Assembly (NCBI GenBank): GCA_016213775.1
Contig: JACQZR010000311.1
Location: forward strand, 1-34,268
Reading direction: 5' to 3'
DNA from: Acidobacteriota bacterium
Lineage (GTDB): Bacteria; Acidobacteriota; Terriglobia; Bryobacterales; Bryobacteraceae
DNA: 34,268 nucleotides
Shown piece by piece: positions 9,407 through 18,417 of the stretch (within the stretch, counting starts at the first letter, position 1; the number at the start of each line of letters is the position of its first letter). The translations under genes and the position numbers were made by a program. Below the pieces are notes generated by a model. The model was not told the origin of the DNA. It searched no databases and saw only the letters and a program-made list of their open reading frames with translations.

Positions 9407-9710
9407 ATGACTCACTATCAGGTTTCGGCAGAAGCACAGGACGATCTGTTCGAGCTTCTGGCAGCGAATTGCGATGGATAGTGTAGAACTCGCGGATCGG
9501 ATTGAAGAGGAGTTCTTTGAGCTGTTTGAGGCGCTCGGGCGGATGCCGGCCATGGGACACGAACGTAGGGATCTGACATTGAGGGCTGTTCGCTTCTTTC
9601 CGCTGCACTCGTTTCTCGTTGTGTATGACCCGGTTGTGCGACCGGTACGGATCTGGGCGGTGCTGCGCGGCCGGCGAGACGTTCAGAAGGTCCTTCAAGA
9701 AAGACTGTGA
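9407..9710 (+). pseudogene. parE: ParE/RelE-family toxin, frameshifted
   Basis: The frame from ATG 9407 reads MTHYQVSAEAQDDLFE, the usual ParE N terminus, then runs into TAG at 9479-9481. One base (about 9455) must be removed to join it to the other frame, which gives FWQRIAMDSVELADRI and then the full ParE remainder: EALGRMPAMGHERRDL, RFFPLHSFLVVYDP, IWAVLRGRRDVQKVL. The joined product would be about 100 aa, normal for ParE gyrase-poisoning toxins. An ATG at 9474 could only express the C-terminal 78 residues. The simplest view is a toxin silenced by a +1 frameshift next to a complete antitoxin. Confidence 0.75.
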
Positions 9711-9755
9711 AGCTGCCGCAGGTGAGCGCATAGGGATGGAATCTGAGGGAGGGGA

Positions 9756-9942
9756 TTGGTGCTGTCGACGGCCGCCGATGGGATCCATTTGTCGAGCGGG
9801 AATGTGGACGGGGGGCGGTGCTGCGGCAATTGTTGTATGGGGGGATTCCGGGCGCGATGGTGGGTGCGTGGCTGGCGACGGTTGTACCAAACCGGGGGCT
9901 GCTGAAGGTATTGGCGCTGTGCCTGGTCTATTTGGGGTTGCG
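9756..9942 (+). pseudogene. Damaged duplicate of the 3' end of the TSUP permease gene
   Basis: About 185 bp here align by eye with 8876-9058 inside the upstream permease gene. Shared blocks include GGGATCCAT, GTCGAGCGGGAATGTGGACG, GGCAATTGTTGTATGG, GTGGCTGGCGACGGTTGTAC and CTGGTCTATTTGGGGTTG. Base changes and small indels (extra G residues near 9811-9815) destroy the frame. Together the two copies form a direct repeat that brackets the parDE module. This suggests that the module came in by recombination or that the region was duplicated around it. No coding potential remains. Confidence 0.8.
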
Positions 9943-10061
9943 ATAGGTCTACTCGGGGAGATTGGCGGATGAGCGGGTTCCTGCTTGCGTGCCTGTTCGA
10001 CCGACCCCATCAGACGAGCAGGTCGGTCGTAAACAGTGGTTTTATGCAGGCAAGCCCAATA

Positions 10062-13000
10062 TCAAAACGACAACTTCAGGGCAAGCTGGAGAACCCTCCC
10101 CGGCTCTCCTGTGCGAATGACATTTCTCGTACTTGCTGTTCCGACGGCTCCCGGGGTCTGCCCAAAATTCGGCGACAGGATGTTGAGTGTGCCGGTAGTG
10201 AAGTTCGTGTGGTTCACGAAATTGAAAGCCTCTGCCCGAAACACAAGCCGGACTCCCTCCGTCACATGGAATCCTTTCGTGACGCTCACATCGACGTTCC
10301 AGAACGAGGGCCCTTGAAAGAGATTCCTGCCCGCGCCGTTGGAACCAGGCTCTGGCAGGCCGAACCCGCTGGTACTGGTAAACAGCACGGGCCCGACGAT
10401 GCCAGCCTGATCCTGAAGTGCCGGCACCGGCAGTGTGGTGCCCGTAAGGGCCGCATAGGACTGATGCGTTCCATTGTTAGTGAGTGCTCCGCTGAGGACA
10501 CTGAACGGCTCGCCGCTTTGGAATATTCCGATGGCGTTCAGCCCCCATCCACCCACGACGAGGTTCACAATACGCGAACGCCGGTTCAGAAAACGTTGTC
10601 CCGTCCCAAAGGGCAGTTCATAGATGGAATTCATGGTGATGACGTGCCGGCGGTCAAAGTCGGATCGGGCCCGCAGGTTCCGCCAGTTGCTGATGTCCAC
10701 CGGGGCGCCGGCACTTGTGGCGGAGATAGAGACGGCTGCCCCTCCCGGATCCGCTGAGCCGTTGTCCATGGACTTGGAAAACGTGTACGTAGCGCCCAGC
10801 AACAGGCCGCTGGAGAATCGTTTGCGGAGGGCGGTCTGTAAGCTGTGATAGTAGGAATCGGCGCTATTGGACAGGTAGTTGATAGTGCTGAACTGTTGGT
10901 TGGGCCGCAGATGCAGCGCCAGCGTCGTGTTTTCCACCCGGGTGGCGAAGTTGCCGGCCGCGTTCTGCGCCAAATCGGTCGCCGTGGCCGCACTGTTCAC
11001 AAAGGTGCTGTTGACGATGCCCTGCGCCACAATGGGCACCGTTCTGCCGGTCTCGCCGGCGGGACATCTGGAGCCGTCGGCCTGGCATTTCGCGCCCACA
11101 TTCTGCTGCATCGCAACAAAGGAAGGCAAAATGGCGCCGGCGCTGATCTGGTTGATGTTGTAGTTCCGGTAGAGCCGGGTGCCGCGCTTGCCGACGTAAC
11201 CAGCCGATGTGAGGAAATCCTTGCCGAGCTGATGCTGAATGGTCAGGTTCCACTCGTGAACAGCCGGCGCTTTCATCTCCGGAGAGAACACTCCGACGCT
11301 GGGTGCGTTGCTGTTCAGTTGGGATGCCGGACTCACGAAGGCAGACGGCTGGAGCGAAGGAGCCGGAAGCGTTTGGGGAAAACCCTGGCCAAGGCGAAGA
11401 TTCGGGACGCTGCCGCAACCCGGTGTGCCAGTCGATCCGGTGGCGGTGAGAGTGACGCTGCATGTCCCGACCAGGCCGGGCACGCTGCTGGCAACAGCGG
11501 TGACCACGAGTGACGATATCGTGTCGAACGCCATCCCATAACCTGCGCGGACCACGGTTTTGCCGGCCCGCGGGTTCCACGCCATGCTCAGTCGCGGTGC
11601 GATCGCGCCAAGGTTGCGGCGCGAGAACCAGGAATCGCGGTTCACGAATGTCACCGGACCTTGCGAGCCGTCGATCGGCCGATCAGGAAGATAGACACGT
11701 CCGCCGGCTTCCGTAGGCGGCAGGTTCACCTCCCAACGGGCTCCAAAGGTCAGCGTGAAGTCGCGGCGAACCTTCCACACATCCTGCCCGTAGAAGTTGT
11801 ACTGCTTGAGCCGGTTTCCTTCGTTGTACATCGTCACCTGACCGTTTGAGAGGAACGGCAGGAAGGTATTGGATCGGAGGTTCCCGAGAAAGCGCTGCGT
11901 CAGCGTGGCGGGTATGCCCAACAGGTCGTTGATCGCGCTTTGCAGCCGCGAACTGTCAGCCGAGCTTATCCCGGGCCCACCCGCGCCGGCGACGGCAGGC
12001 AGAGCGAAACCCGCGGGCGGCCGCGTCGTGGCGCTGAGAGAAATGGTTGGGGTGATGCTCAAACCTCCGGCCGACCCCCGAAGATCGTTGTGCTGGTACA
12101 TCCGGATGTTGATTCCGGTGCTCACAATATGCGCCCCCTTGGCTACCGTGAGATTGTCAACGATCTGTGGAGTCGTGAGGATGCGTTGCACCAGCGGAGC
12201 GTTGCTGTACGGTGTCGTTGCCACGTTGTAGCGGAAGGCGGGGACGTTGGGAAACTCAGGATTCGCCTGCCCTTGCGTAAATAGCTGGGTGATGCGGGAG
12301 AAGCCCAGGGTGAGTTCGTTCACGGTTGAAGCCGAGAACACACGCCGATAGCTCAGCACGAAGTGGTGGGCCGGCCAGAACGATTCGCCAAGCGGCGGAA
12401 GGCCAGGCAGGACCTGCGGAGTGCCGTTGACAGGGTCGCCGTTCAATGTGTTGGACTCGGCGTAGATGTACCTTGCGAAAATCGAGTTCCTTTCGTTGAA
12501 CAAGTGGTCGATCCGCCCCATATAGTTCGGCCCACGGATCTGGAACGGTGTGTTCCAGAAATAGCCGCCGGTGTTCAGGCCGTCTCCCGCGCCATAGTTG
12601 TTCACAGCCGGATAGCCGGCAAGCTGCCTGGCGATGACCGGATCCAGACCGGCGCGCAGTGGATCGCTGGCTGGGATGTTGAAGCTGGCGACGCAATTCG
12701 AGTCAGTCGGGCTGCCACAGTTGCGCACCCCTGGATTGAGGTCACCGGTCTGCGCGTTCACCAGCAGAGGACTGTTGCCCGTGATCCTGGCAGAGCCCAG
12801 GGAGAACGGCTGATTGGGATTCATCACGAAATAGCGGAAATTGCCCGCTGCCGCCGCCGGGGTATACAGCGTGACAGTCCCAAACGCGCGAGAGATAGGC
12901 TGCGCGATATTGATGTGCTGCCCACCGTAACTGCCGAAGAAGAACGTCTTGTTCCTGACGATTGGCCCGCCGAGATTGAAACCGTACTGGCTCATGTGGA

Positions 13001-13823
13001 TCTGCTGCTTGGCGATCCGATTGGCGTTGGTATAGAAATCGGCGGCGTTCAAGGCGGTGTTGCGGAAGAACTCGTACACTGTGCCGTGGAACTGATTGGA
13101 ACCGGACCGCGTGGCGATGGAGACATTCGCGCCGCTGTTCCGTCCTTCCTGCGCATCAGGGTTGCTGGTGGTGACCTTGAACTCCTGGACGTTCTCGGGA
13201 CTGAGACCGTAGAGGTTCTTGGTGAAGTTCGGGGCCGATGACTCGTTGGCCTCGATGCCGTCAATCGTCACATTGGTAGCCACGGAGCGGCCGCCATTGA
13301 CATTGATGCTCCCGCCGGTGGTCTGAACCACACCGGCCTGGAGAGTGACGAGCATGAGCGGATTGCGGCCATTGAGCGGCAGCCGATCGACCGCCTGCTG
13401 CGTAATGACGTCGCCCAACGCGGCGTTTGCCGTCGTCAGTGTGACCGCGGCCGATTCGATTGTCACAGCCTCGGAGGCGGAGCCCAATTGCAGTTGGAAA
13501 TTGACGGCCACTGGGGTGCGTACTTCGATGACAATGCCTGTTCGCTTTTCGGGCTTGAATCCCGCCGCCTCGACGGATAGCGTGTAGCGCCCCGGTGCGA
13601 TGGACGAGAACTGAAAGACGCCGGCGCCTGTCGTCGTTTGCTGCATCGCAGCGCCGGTTCCCTCGTTGAGCGCCGTTACGCCCGCGGCCGGTATCACGGC
13701 CCCGCTCGGATCGGTTACGACGCCGCTAATCTGAGAAGTCGCGGTTTGTGCGACTGCACACGACCCATACGCAGAAAGGTAGAGTACAGCCTTCATGAGG
13801 ATTAACGCGAGACGCCTTTGCAT
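10062..13823 (-). CDS. TonB-dependent receptor with N-terminal carboxypeptidase-regulatory-like domain (Oar-like)
   Basis: The 1253 aa outer-membrane protein has a signal peptide (residues 1 to about 26, ending near CAVAQTA). It is followed by a carboxypeptidase regulatory-like beta-sandwich (about 30-110: SGVVTDPSGAVIPAAGVTA, GRYTLSVEAAGFK) and a TonB-plug-like region (VDRLPLNGRNPLMLVTLQAG, GRSVATNVTIDGIEAN). The long barrel has TFSKSMDNGSADPGG and ends in LALKLSF with a C-terminal Phe as BamA substrates require. No clear TonB box is visible. Such Oar/SusC-like receptors are multiplied in Acidobacteria and import oligomers such as glycans or peptides. SD AGAGGAG precedes the ATG at 13823. 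It is divergent from the PLP lyase gene, so it may import the substrate of that cluster; this is inference. Confidence 0.88.
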   Translation of the reverse strand: MQRRLALILMKAVLYLSAYGSCAVAQTATSQISGVVTDPSGAVIPAAGVTALNEGTGAAMQQTTTGAGVFQFSSIAPGRYTLSVEAAGFKPEKRTGIVIEVRTPVAVNFQLQLGSASEAVTIESAAVTLTTANAALGDVITQQAVDRLPLNGRNPLMLVTLQAGVVQTTGGSINVNGGRSVATNVTIDGIEANESSAPNFTKNLYGLSPENVQEFKVTTSNPDAQEGRNSGANVSIATRSGSNQFHGTVYEFFRNTALNAADFYTNANRIAKQQIHMSQYGFNLGGPIVRNKTFFFGSYGGQHINIAQPISRAFGTVTLYTPAAAAGNFRYFVMNPNQPFSLGSARITGNSPLLVNAQTGDLNPGVRNCGSPTDSNCVASFNIPASDPLRAGLDPVIARQLAGYPAVNNYGAGDGLNTGGYFWNTPFQIRGPNYMGRIDHLFNERNSIFARYIYAESNTLNGDPVNGTPQVLPGLPPLGESFWPAHHFVLSYRRVFSASTVNELTLGFSRITQLFTQGQANPEFPNVPAFRYNVATTPYSNAPLVQRILTTPQIVDNLTVAKGAHIVSTGINIRMYQHNDLRGSAGGLSITPTISLSATTRPPAGFALPAVAGAGGPGISSADSSRLQSAINDLLGIPATLTQRFLGNLRSNTFLPFLSNGQVTMYNEGNRLKQYNFYGQDVWKVRRDFTLTFGARWEVNLPPTEAGGRVYLPDRPIDGSQGPVTFVNRDSWFSRRNLGAIAPRLSMAWNPRAGKTVVRAGYGMAFDTISSLVVTAVASSVPGLVGTCSVTLTATGSTGTPGCGSVPNLRLGQGFPQTLPAPSLQPSAFVSPASQLNSNAPSVGVFSPEMKAPAVHEWNLTIQHQLGKDFLTSAGYVGKRGTRLYRNYNINQISAGAILPSFVAMQQNVGAKCQADGSRCPAGETGRTVPIVAQGIVNSTFVNSAATATDLAQNAAGNFATRVENTTLALHLRPNQQFSTINYLSNSADSYYHSLQTALRKRFSSGLLLGATYTFSKSMDNGSADPGGAAVSISATSAGAPVDISNWRNLRARSDFDRRHVITMNSIYELPFGTGQRFLNRRSRIVNLVVGGWGLNAIGIFQSGEPFSVLSGALTNNGTHQSYAALTGTTLPVPALQDQAGIVGPVLFTSTSGFGLPEPGSNGAGRNLFQGPSFWNVDVSVTKGFHVTEGVRLVFRAEAFNFVNHTNFTTGTLNILSPNFGQTPGAVGTASTRNVIRTGEPGRVLQLALKLSF

Positions 13824-14323
13824 ATGATCAAGCTCCTCTAACAGATTTCATGTTGCACATTTCTTGTTGCCCCTTAGCCCACGAGCTGATTGTTCCAGCC
13901 CGGCACGGAAGGATCGCCGCGAACACCTACGCGGTGCCGCGGATGCGCATAGCCAACTCCCAATCTCCTGGCTATCCGGGGTCGATGGACTTGATGCCCG
14001 GGTAGCGATGCCAAGAATTATACCAACCCCATGTGAGGCAGTACAGTACATGTGTTATGAAATATGGGCTGCGCGCCTAATAGTCATCCTGGATTCAGCG
14101 TTCCTGCCACACGATATTAAGTCTAAAGCCAGCTATCGGCCTTGTGTATGAACAGCGGGCCAACGGGCTCCAGCTAGGCAGGCCCGCGGGCCTTGGTCCC
14201 GACCCATTGTGATAGGCATACTCGATGGTTTGCTTAACAAATGATAATGAAACTGCATGATTACCTTAACTAACTGCTTCAAAGAGGATCGGCGCTGACG
14301 TTAAAGTACAGTCAGGTAGATTC
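13824..14323. other. 500-bp divergent intergenic region between TonB receptor and PLP lyase
   Basis: No convincing ORF lies here. The SD of the receptor gene sits at its left end. The segment from about 14040 is clearly richer in A and T than the flanking genes, especially 14215-14285, and should hold the promoter of the lyase, although no good -35/-10 pair could be fixed. TGTTATGAA occurs near 14051 and CCTAATAG near 14077. Related strings (TGTTATGAA, CTATTAGG) recur between the amidohydrolase and the Lrp gene, so they may be regulator sites. Confidence 0.5.
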
Positions 14324-15754
14324 ATGCCATTACCCCCAGATATGGTTTCCCGTTTCGCGCCCTTTCGAATCAAGGTCGTAGAGCCGATCCGGATGAGCAC
14401 TCGCGTGGAGCGGGAGCGGTTCCTCAAGCAGGCCGGTTTCAACCTGTTCGGCATCGACTCGGAGAGTGTCCTGATTGATCTGCTTACCGACAGCGGGATG
14501 AGCGCCATGAGCGCCCGGCAGTGGGGCGCCCTGATGCAGGGTGATGAATCCTATGCCGGCGGGGCCAGTTTCCGGCGCTTTCAGGCGGCTGTCCAAGACA
14601 TCACCGGCTTCGAGCATGTCATTCCTGCGCATCAGGGCCGGGCCGCTGAGCGGATTCTGTTCTCGGTCATGTGCAAGCCAGGGGATGTCGTCCCCGGCAA
14701 CACGCACTTCGATACGACGCGGGCCAATATTGAGCATTCCGGAGCCAGTGCGGTCAACCTGCTGTGCGGCGAGGCGCTTGAGCTCTCCACCGCTTACGCA
14801 TTCAAGGGGAACATGGATGTAGCTGCGCTGCAGGGGACGCTCGATCGCTTCGGGCGGGGGAGGATACCACTGGTGATGCTCACGGTGACGAACAACTCGG
14901 CCGGTGATCAGCCGGTCTCCATGGCCAATCTTCGGGCTGTGAAGACGGTGCTTGCCCGGCACGGCATTCCGCTGTTTCTGGATGCGTGCCGGTTTTCGCA
15001 AAACGCGTATTTCATTCAACAGCGCGAGGCGGGATACCAGCGAGCGACCGTCCGGGAGATCGCCAGGGAAATGTTTTCGCTGGCGGACGGTTGCACGATG
15101 TCGGCCAAGAAGGACGGCCTTTCGAACATCGGGGGCTTCATCGCTCTGGGCGATGGCGAACTGGCGCGGCGGATGAAGGACGTTCTGATCCTTACGGAAG
15201 GCTTCCCCACATATGGCGGACTCGCCGGACGAGATCTGGAAGCGATCGCCATCGGGTTGGAGGAGGGCCTTGATGACCACTACCTGCAGTACCACGCCGA
15301 CCTCACGAGGTGGCTGGGGGAAAGGCTGTCAGCGGTAGGCGTCCCAATTATCCAGCCGCCCGGAGGGTACGCGGTATTTATCAATGCATCGGCTCTCCTG
15401 CCGCATCTGCCAGCCACAGCGTTTCCCGGGCATGCACTTGCAGCGGAACTCTATCTGGAAGCGGGAATCCGCACGTCGGCTACCCGATTTCCCTCAGCCC
15501 ACGTGCCGCTCCGCGAGATTGATTTGGTGCGGCTGGCGTTGCCGAGCCGCGTCTACTCAACCAGTCACCTTGAGTATGTGGTTGAGGCAGTCGCCCGAGT
15601 GTACCAAAACCGCGCGGCCATCGGCGGCCTTCAGATGGTCTATGCGCCGCCTGTGCTTCAAAACTTCACGGCGCGCTTTGCACGCATCACTCGCTCCACT
15701 ACCGATCCCGATCTCGAGTTAGCCGCCGCGATCACCCCTCGATCGCACACCTGA
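14324..15754 (+). CDS. PLP-dependent beta-eliminating lyase (tryptophanase / tyrosine phenol-lyase family)
   Basis: The 476 aa protein spans the whole family fold, which splits aromatic or sulfur amino acids into pyruvate, ammonia and a leaving group. Visible are FRIKVVEPI, LIDLLTDSGMSAMS, MQGDESYAG, PAHQGRAAER, TNNSAGDQPVSMANL, LDACRFSQNAYFI, the PLP-lysine motif MSAKKDGLSNIGGF (Lys263) and EGFPTYGGLAGRDLEAIAIGL. Several blocks (AMSxxQW, ADGCTMS, GLAGRD) are closer to tyrosine phenol-lyase than to TnaA. However, the position of the TPL phenol-binding Arg381 reads Thr387 (with Arg388 next), and the position of TPL Phe448/TnaA His463 reads Asn447. The substrate is therefore open, and I give no symbol. 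It is convergent with the secreted hypothetical and divergent from the TonB receptor. Confidence 0.88.
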   Translation: MPLPPDMVSRFAPFRIKVVEPIRMSTRVERERFLKQAGFNLFGIDSESVLIDLLTDSGMSAMSARQWGALMQGDESYAGGASFRRFQAAVQDITGFEHVIPAHQGRAAERILFSVMCKPGDVVPGNTHFDTTRANIEHSGASAVNLLCGEALELSTAYAFKGNMDVAALQGTLDRFGRGRIPLVMLTVTNNSAGDQPVSMANLRAVKTVLARHGIPLFLDACRFSQNAYFIQQREAGYQRATVREIAREMFSLADGCTMSAKKDGLSNIGGFIALGDGELARRMKDVLILTEGFPTYGGLAGRDLEAIAIGLEEGLDDHYLQYHADLTRWLGERLSAVGVPIIQPPGGYAVFINASALLPHLPATAFPGHALAAELYLEAGIRTSATRFPSAHVPLREIDLVRLALPSRVYSTSHLEYVVEAVARVYQNRAAIGGLQMVYAPPVLQNFTARFARITRSTTDPDLELAAAITPRSHT

Positions 15755-15773
15755 GTGATCGACAGAAGGCAAC

Positions 15774-16244
15774 TTACGGAATGCGATCAAACCACTCCTC
15801 AAAAGTGTTCACTTCGTTGGGCCCCTTTTTCGCGGTTCCCTTTCTCGTCAGCGATTTCCCATCGGCAGCAACCTGATACACAGCGTCAACGATCACAGCG
15901 CCGTTCTTTTTCATTTGTACGCGCAGCGTGCGCGCATCCACCCGCTGGAGGGAGGCAGTTTCATAGGAGGCAGAGCCGGTCACGGAAGCTGCGCTGCCGT
16001 CGAGCCTGGCTGCGTACGACATGCCACCAGTCTTTTCACCAACCTGGTTTTTCGATTGATAGCGGAGGCCATTAGGTCCATCTGCCGCAAGGGTGATCAC
16101 CAGGCTGTTCGGCAACGTGCCATGGGAGAAGCGGGATTTGCCGTGGTTCAACTTCCATTTGCCGGCAAACGGAAAATCCGCGCCTTGTGCCAGAGGCACA
16201 ACGATGGCGTTGAGCGGCAATAAGAGAGCGGTTCTTCGTTGCAT
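15774..16244 (-). CDS. Small secreted protein of unknown function (lipocalin-like beta-rich)
   Basis: The 156 aa product has a short signal peptide (MQRRTALLLPLNAIVVPLAQGA). The mature part begins FAGKWKLNHGKSRFS and continues with alternating strands: VTGSASYETASLQRVDART, VDAVYQVAADGKSLT and a C-terminal NTFEEWFDRIP. This arrangement (GxWKLN..KS.F at the start, then strand repeats and DGKxLT) is one I associate with small exported proteins of unknown function that are common in Acidobacteria; I cannot name the domain. It lies 36 nt downstream of the amidohydrolase gene on the same strand and is probably co-transcribed with it. Confidence 0.75.
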   Translation of the reverse strand: MQRRTALLLPLNAIVVPLAQGADFPFAGKWKLNHGKSRFSHGTLPNSLVITLAADGPNGLRYQSKNQVGEKTGGMSYAARLDGSAASVTGSASYETASLQRVDARTLRVQMKKNGAVIVDAVYQVAADGKSLTRKGTAKKGPNEVNTFEEWFDRIP

Positions 16245-16280
16245 ATCGTCCAGGCCTTTCTTGTCTTCGAGCGGAGGCCG

Positions 16281-18122
16281 CTATTGGAATCGAATGTTAT
16301 CCAACTCAAGCCAGGCTTTCCCCCCGGCGGGTGCGGAGAGCTCGAAGAGCAGTTCCCTAATGTCCTGACCAGTCCACCGCGCTGAGTTGCCGCTCTGCGC
16401 CAGAGAGGAAAAATTGATGATTACTGTCCGCCAATCCCCGCCGGCCTCGAATGGCGCGGAGAAGTCCCCACCTCTGCGAATCCCATAGGCAGCGGCCCGC
16501 AGCCTGAACTTGCCTTCGCCTCGGGCGTCGAAGCTGACTGCCTTGTAGCCGCTGATATCGGCGAGCTCGAGGGCGCCCGGCGTCAGCGGAATGCGCAATT
16601 GAACAAAGCTGTTGGTCTTGGGGCCCATGGTTGCCTGCACCATCAACGAGTGGTCGTTTCCCTTGCGCCAGACGCGCGTAAACTGCATCGTGGACCGGTC
16701 AATCCCCGAGTCGTATTGACTCATCGGAAGTGTATCCAGCCGTGTGCGGCCATCGGATCGCTCGAAATCGTCCACCATGGGGCCGACAGGTCGAGTGGGA
16801 AGCTTCGTCATGCGGTCAGACTGAATGCCCTCCCGGAGCTTGCCGGCATCGTATTCTCTTCCGTTCAAAAAAACACGCGAGGTCTTGTAGATATCTTCAA
16901 TCTGTTCGTCCGGTTTGCCGGCGATCAGCACCAGATCCGCCAGCTTACCTGCCTGAATCGTCCCCAAGTCGCGATCCACGCCAAGGATGACAGCACTGTT
17001 GCGAGTTGCGACGGTGATGGCTTGGAGCGGAGTCAAACCGGTTTTGGTTCCGAGTTCCAGTTCGCGAAGCGCCGCCCATCCGTGGTAGGCTCCCGCCATT
17101 CCGGCGTCCGTGCCGTTCCCGAGTAAAACGCCGGCCTTGAAGAGCGCATTGGCATTGTGTTGAAGGCGATGCCACCGTTCCAAGCGATTAGAAGATTGCT
17201 GTTCCGCCGTTGCCGAGGGGCCCTTCATGAGTTGCTGTATCGCGGGTTCGAGCAAACCATGCATCCCCGGAAAGACCTCGGTGTGGTTGCGAGGCTCATA
17301 GACGGCCAGGGTCGAAATATAGCCGGTGCCTTTGGCCTTGATCAACTGGATAAACTCCTCGTCGATCTGACGATCCTGGATGCCGTGCGCCAAGGCATCG
17401 ACACCGGCGCGCACAGCAAGCCTGGCGTTTTCGAGACTGACGGTGTGGGTCACTACCTTGATGCCGGCCCTATGCGCGTCCTCAACAATTGCCGCGAGTG
17501 TTTCCTCGTTCATGCTCATCAGGTTCGGACTCGAACCATAACGCCAGCCGTCAGTAAAGACTTTGATCAGGGCTGGCTTGTATTGGAGTGCCGTTCGCAT
17601 CGCGGCGTGGGCCTGCTGGGCAGTCGCTGCGACGAAAGTGAACATTTCACCCTGACCGCCCTCAGTTCCATGTCCTCCCGGCGAACTGAAGCGGATGGCG
17701 AGGTGCACCCGCGGAGCAACCACAGTACCGTTTTGCATCAAACGGCGCATGGGCTCAAACATCTCGCCATAGTTCCCGAAATCACCAACCGAAGTCACAC
17801 CCGCGGCCAGATGAGCCGCAAGATTCTTACCCCAATCGGCTGCCAGCCGGCCACCGGGCGCCGCCGAGTTTCGCAGGTGCGTGTGCAGATCGAACAGACC
17901 CGGAATCAAGGTTTGGCCGGTTGCATCGATGACACGGGCATCACGGGGGATGGAGACCGTTTTGCCCACGGCGGCGATGCGGTGGTTTTGGATGACAACA
18001 ATCGCGGCGGTTGCCGGTGCGCCGGTTCCGTCCACGACGCGAGCGCCGCGAATAGCGATGACTTCCGATTGCGCGGAAAGCTGCGCCACGGAGATAGTGA
18101 GAATGCCGAGGAGGATTCGCAT
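16281..18122 (-). CDS. Secreted amidohydrolase with C-terminal CIA30-like domain
   Basis: The 613 aa protein starts at MRILLGILTISVAQLSAQS, a signal peptide; longer readings add residues without a start signal. Residues about 20-440 are a metal-dependent amidohydrolase of the imidazolonepropionase/prolidase-like branch: DLHTH metal site (His80, His82), Lys187 in LIKVFTDG, His226 (VVTHT), His246 (ALAHG) and Asp339 (GNGTDAGMAG), then GTIQAGKLADLVLI. Residues about 460-613 (VDDFERSD, GYKAVSFDARGEG, RWTGQDIRELLFEL, WLELDNIRF) read as a CIA30/galactose-binding-like jelly roll. Likely substrates are dipeptides or cyclic amides in the periplasm. It is divergent from an Lrp regulator and upstream of a small secreted protein. 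Confidence 0.87.
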   Translation of the reverse strand: MRILLGILTISVAQLSAQSEVIAIRGARVVDGTGAPATAAIVVIQNHRIAAVGKTVSIPRDARVIDATGQTLIPGLFDLHTHLRNSAAPGGRLAADWGKNLAAHLAAGVTSVGDFGNYGEMFEPMRRLMQNGTVVAPRVHLAIRFSSPGGHGTEGGQGEMFTFVAATAQQAHAAMRTALQYKPALIKVFTDGWRYGSSPNLMSMNEETLAAIVEDAHRAGIKVVTHTVSLENARLAVRAGVDALAHGIQDRQIDEEFIQLIKAKGTGYISTLAVYEPRNHTEVFPGMHGLLEPAIQQLMKGPSATAEQQSSNRLERWHRLQHNANALFKAGVLLGNGTDAGMAGAYHGWAALRELELGTKTGLTPLQAITVATRNSAVILGVDRDLGTIQAGKLADLVLIAGKPDEQIEDIYKTSRVFLNGREYDAGKLREGIQSDRMTKLPTRPVGPMVDDFERSDGRTRLDTLPMSQYDSGIDRSTMQFTRVWRKGNDHSLMVQATMGPKTNSFVQLRIPLTPGALELADISGYKAVSFDARGEGKFRLRAAAYGIRRGGDFSAPFEAGGDWRTVIINFSSLAQSGNSARWTGQDIRELLFELSAPAGGKAWLELDNIRFQ

Positions 18123-18199
18123 GGTTCGATTCACTGTGCCGCACGCGGCCAACCTCTGGAGGTCCAGTGATGGCCCGGCCAATTAACGACGGTTCATGT

Positions 18200-18205
18200 A
18201 TTATA
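18200..18205 (-). promoter_or_regulatory. Candidate -10 box of the amidohydrolase promoter
   Basis: On the minus strand a perfect TATAAT lies 78 nt upstream of the amidohydrolase ATG, inside the divergent intergenic region shared with the Lrp-type gene. A strong -35 is not evident at the ideal spacing (TTGCAT lies 13 nt upstream), which fits an activated promoter. Confidence 0.4.
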
Positions 18206-18417
18206 CACGGGCGAGCAAATGCAACTCCAGCTTACTTGTTATGAAGAACGGAGATTGCATAGCCGGCTATTAGGTCTTAGGCTGCTTTCACCAAAGAATT
18301 GTAGCCGATGTGCCTTGCTGAGCGACACATCTGGCAGCGACACAGGCCGTACGGGCCCTCGCGGCTCCCAAAATGAGGTACACTCATGCTTACGCCGTCT
18401 ATTGCAAGGAGGAGATC

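Noticed and set aside
9455-9481. Programmed frameshift in parE
   Set aside because: No slippery heptamer or stimulatory structure is evident; mutation or read error is simpler.
12363-13241. 292-codon plus-strand frame inside the TonB receptor region
   Set aside because: Antisense shadow of a well-supported receptor gene; no start signal or domain.
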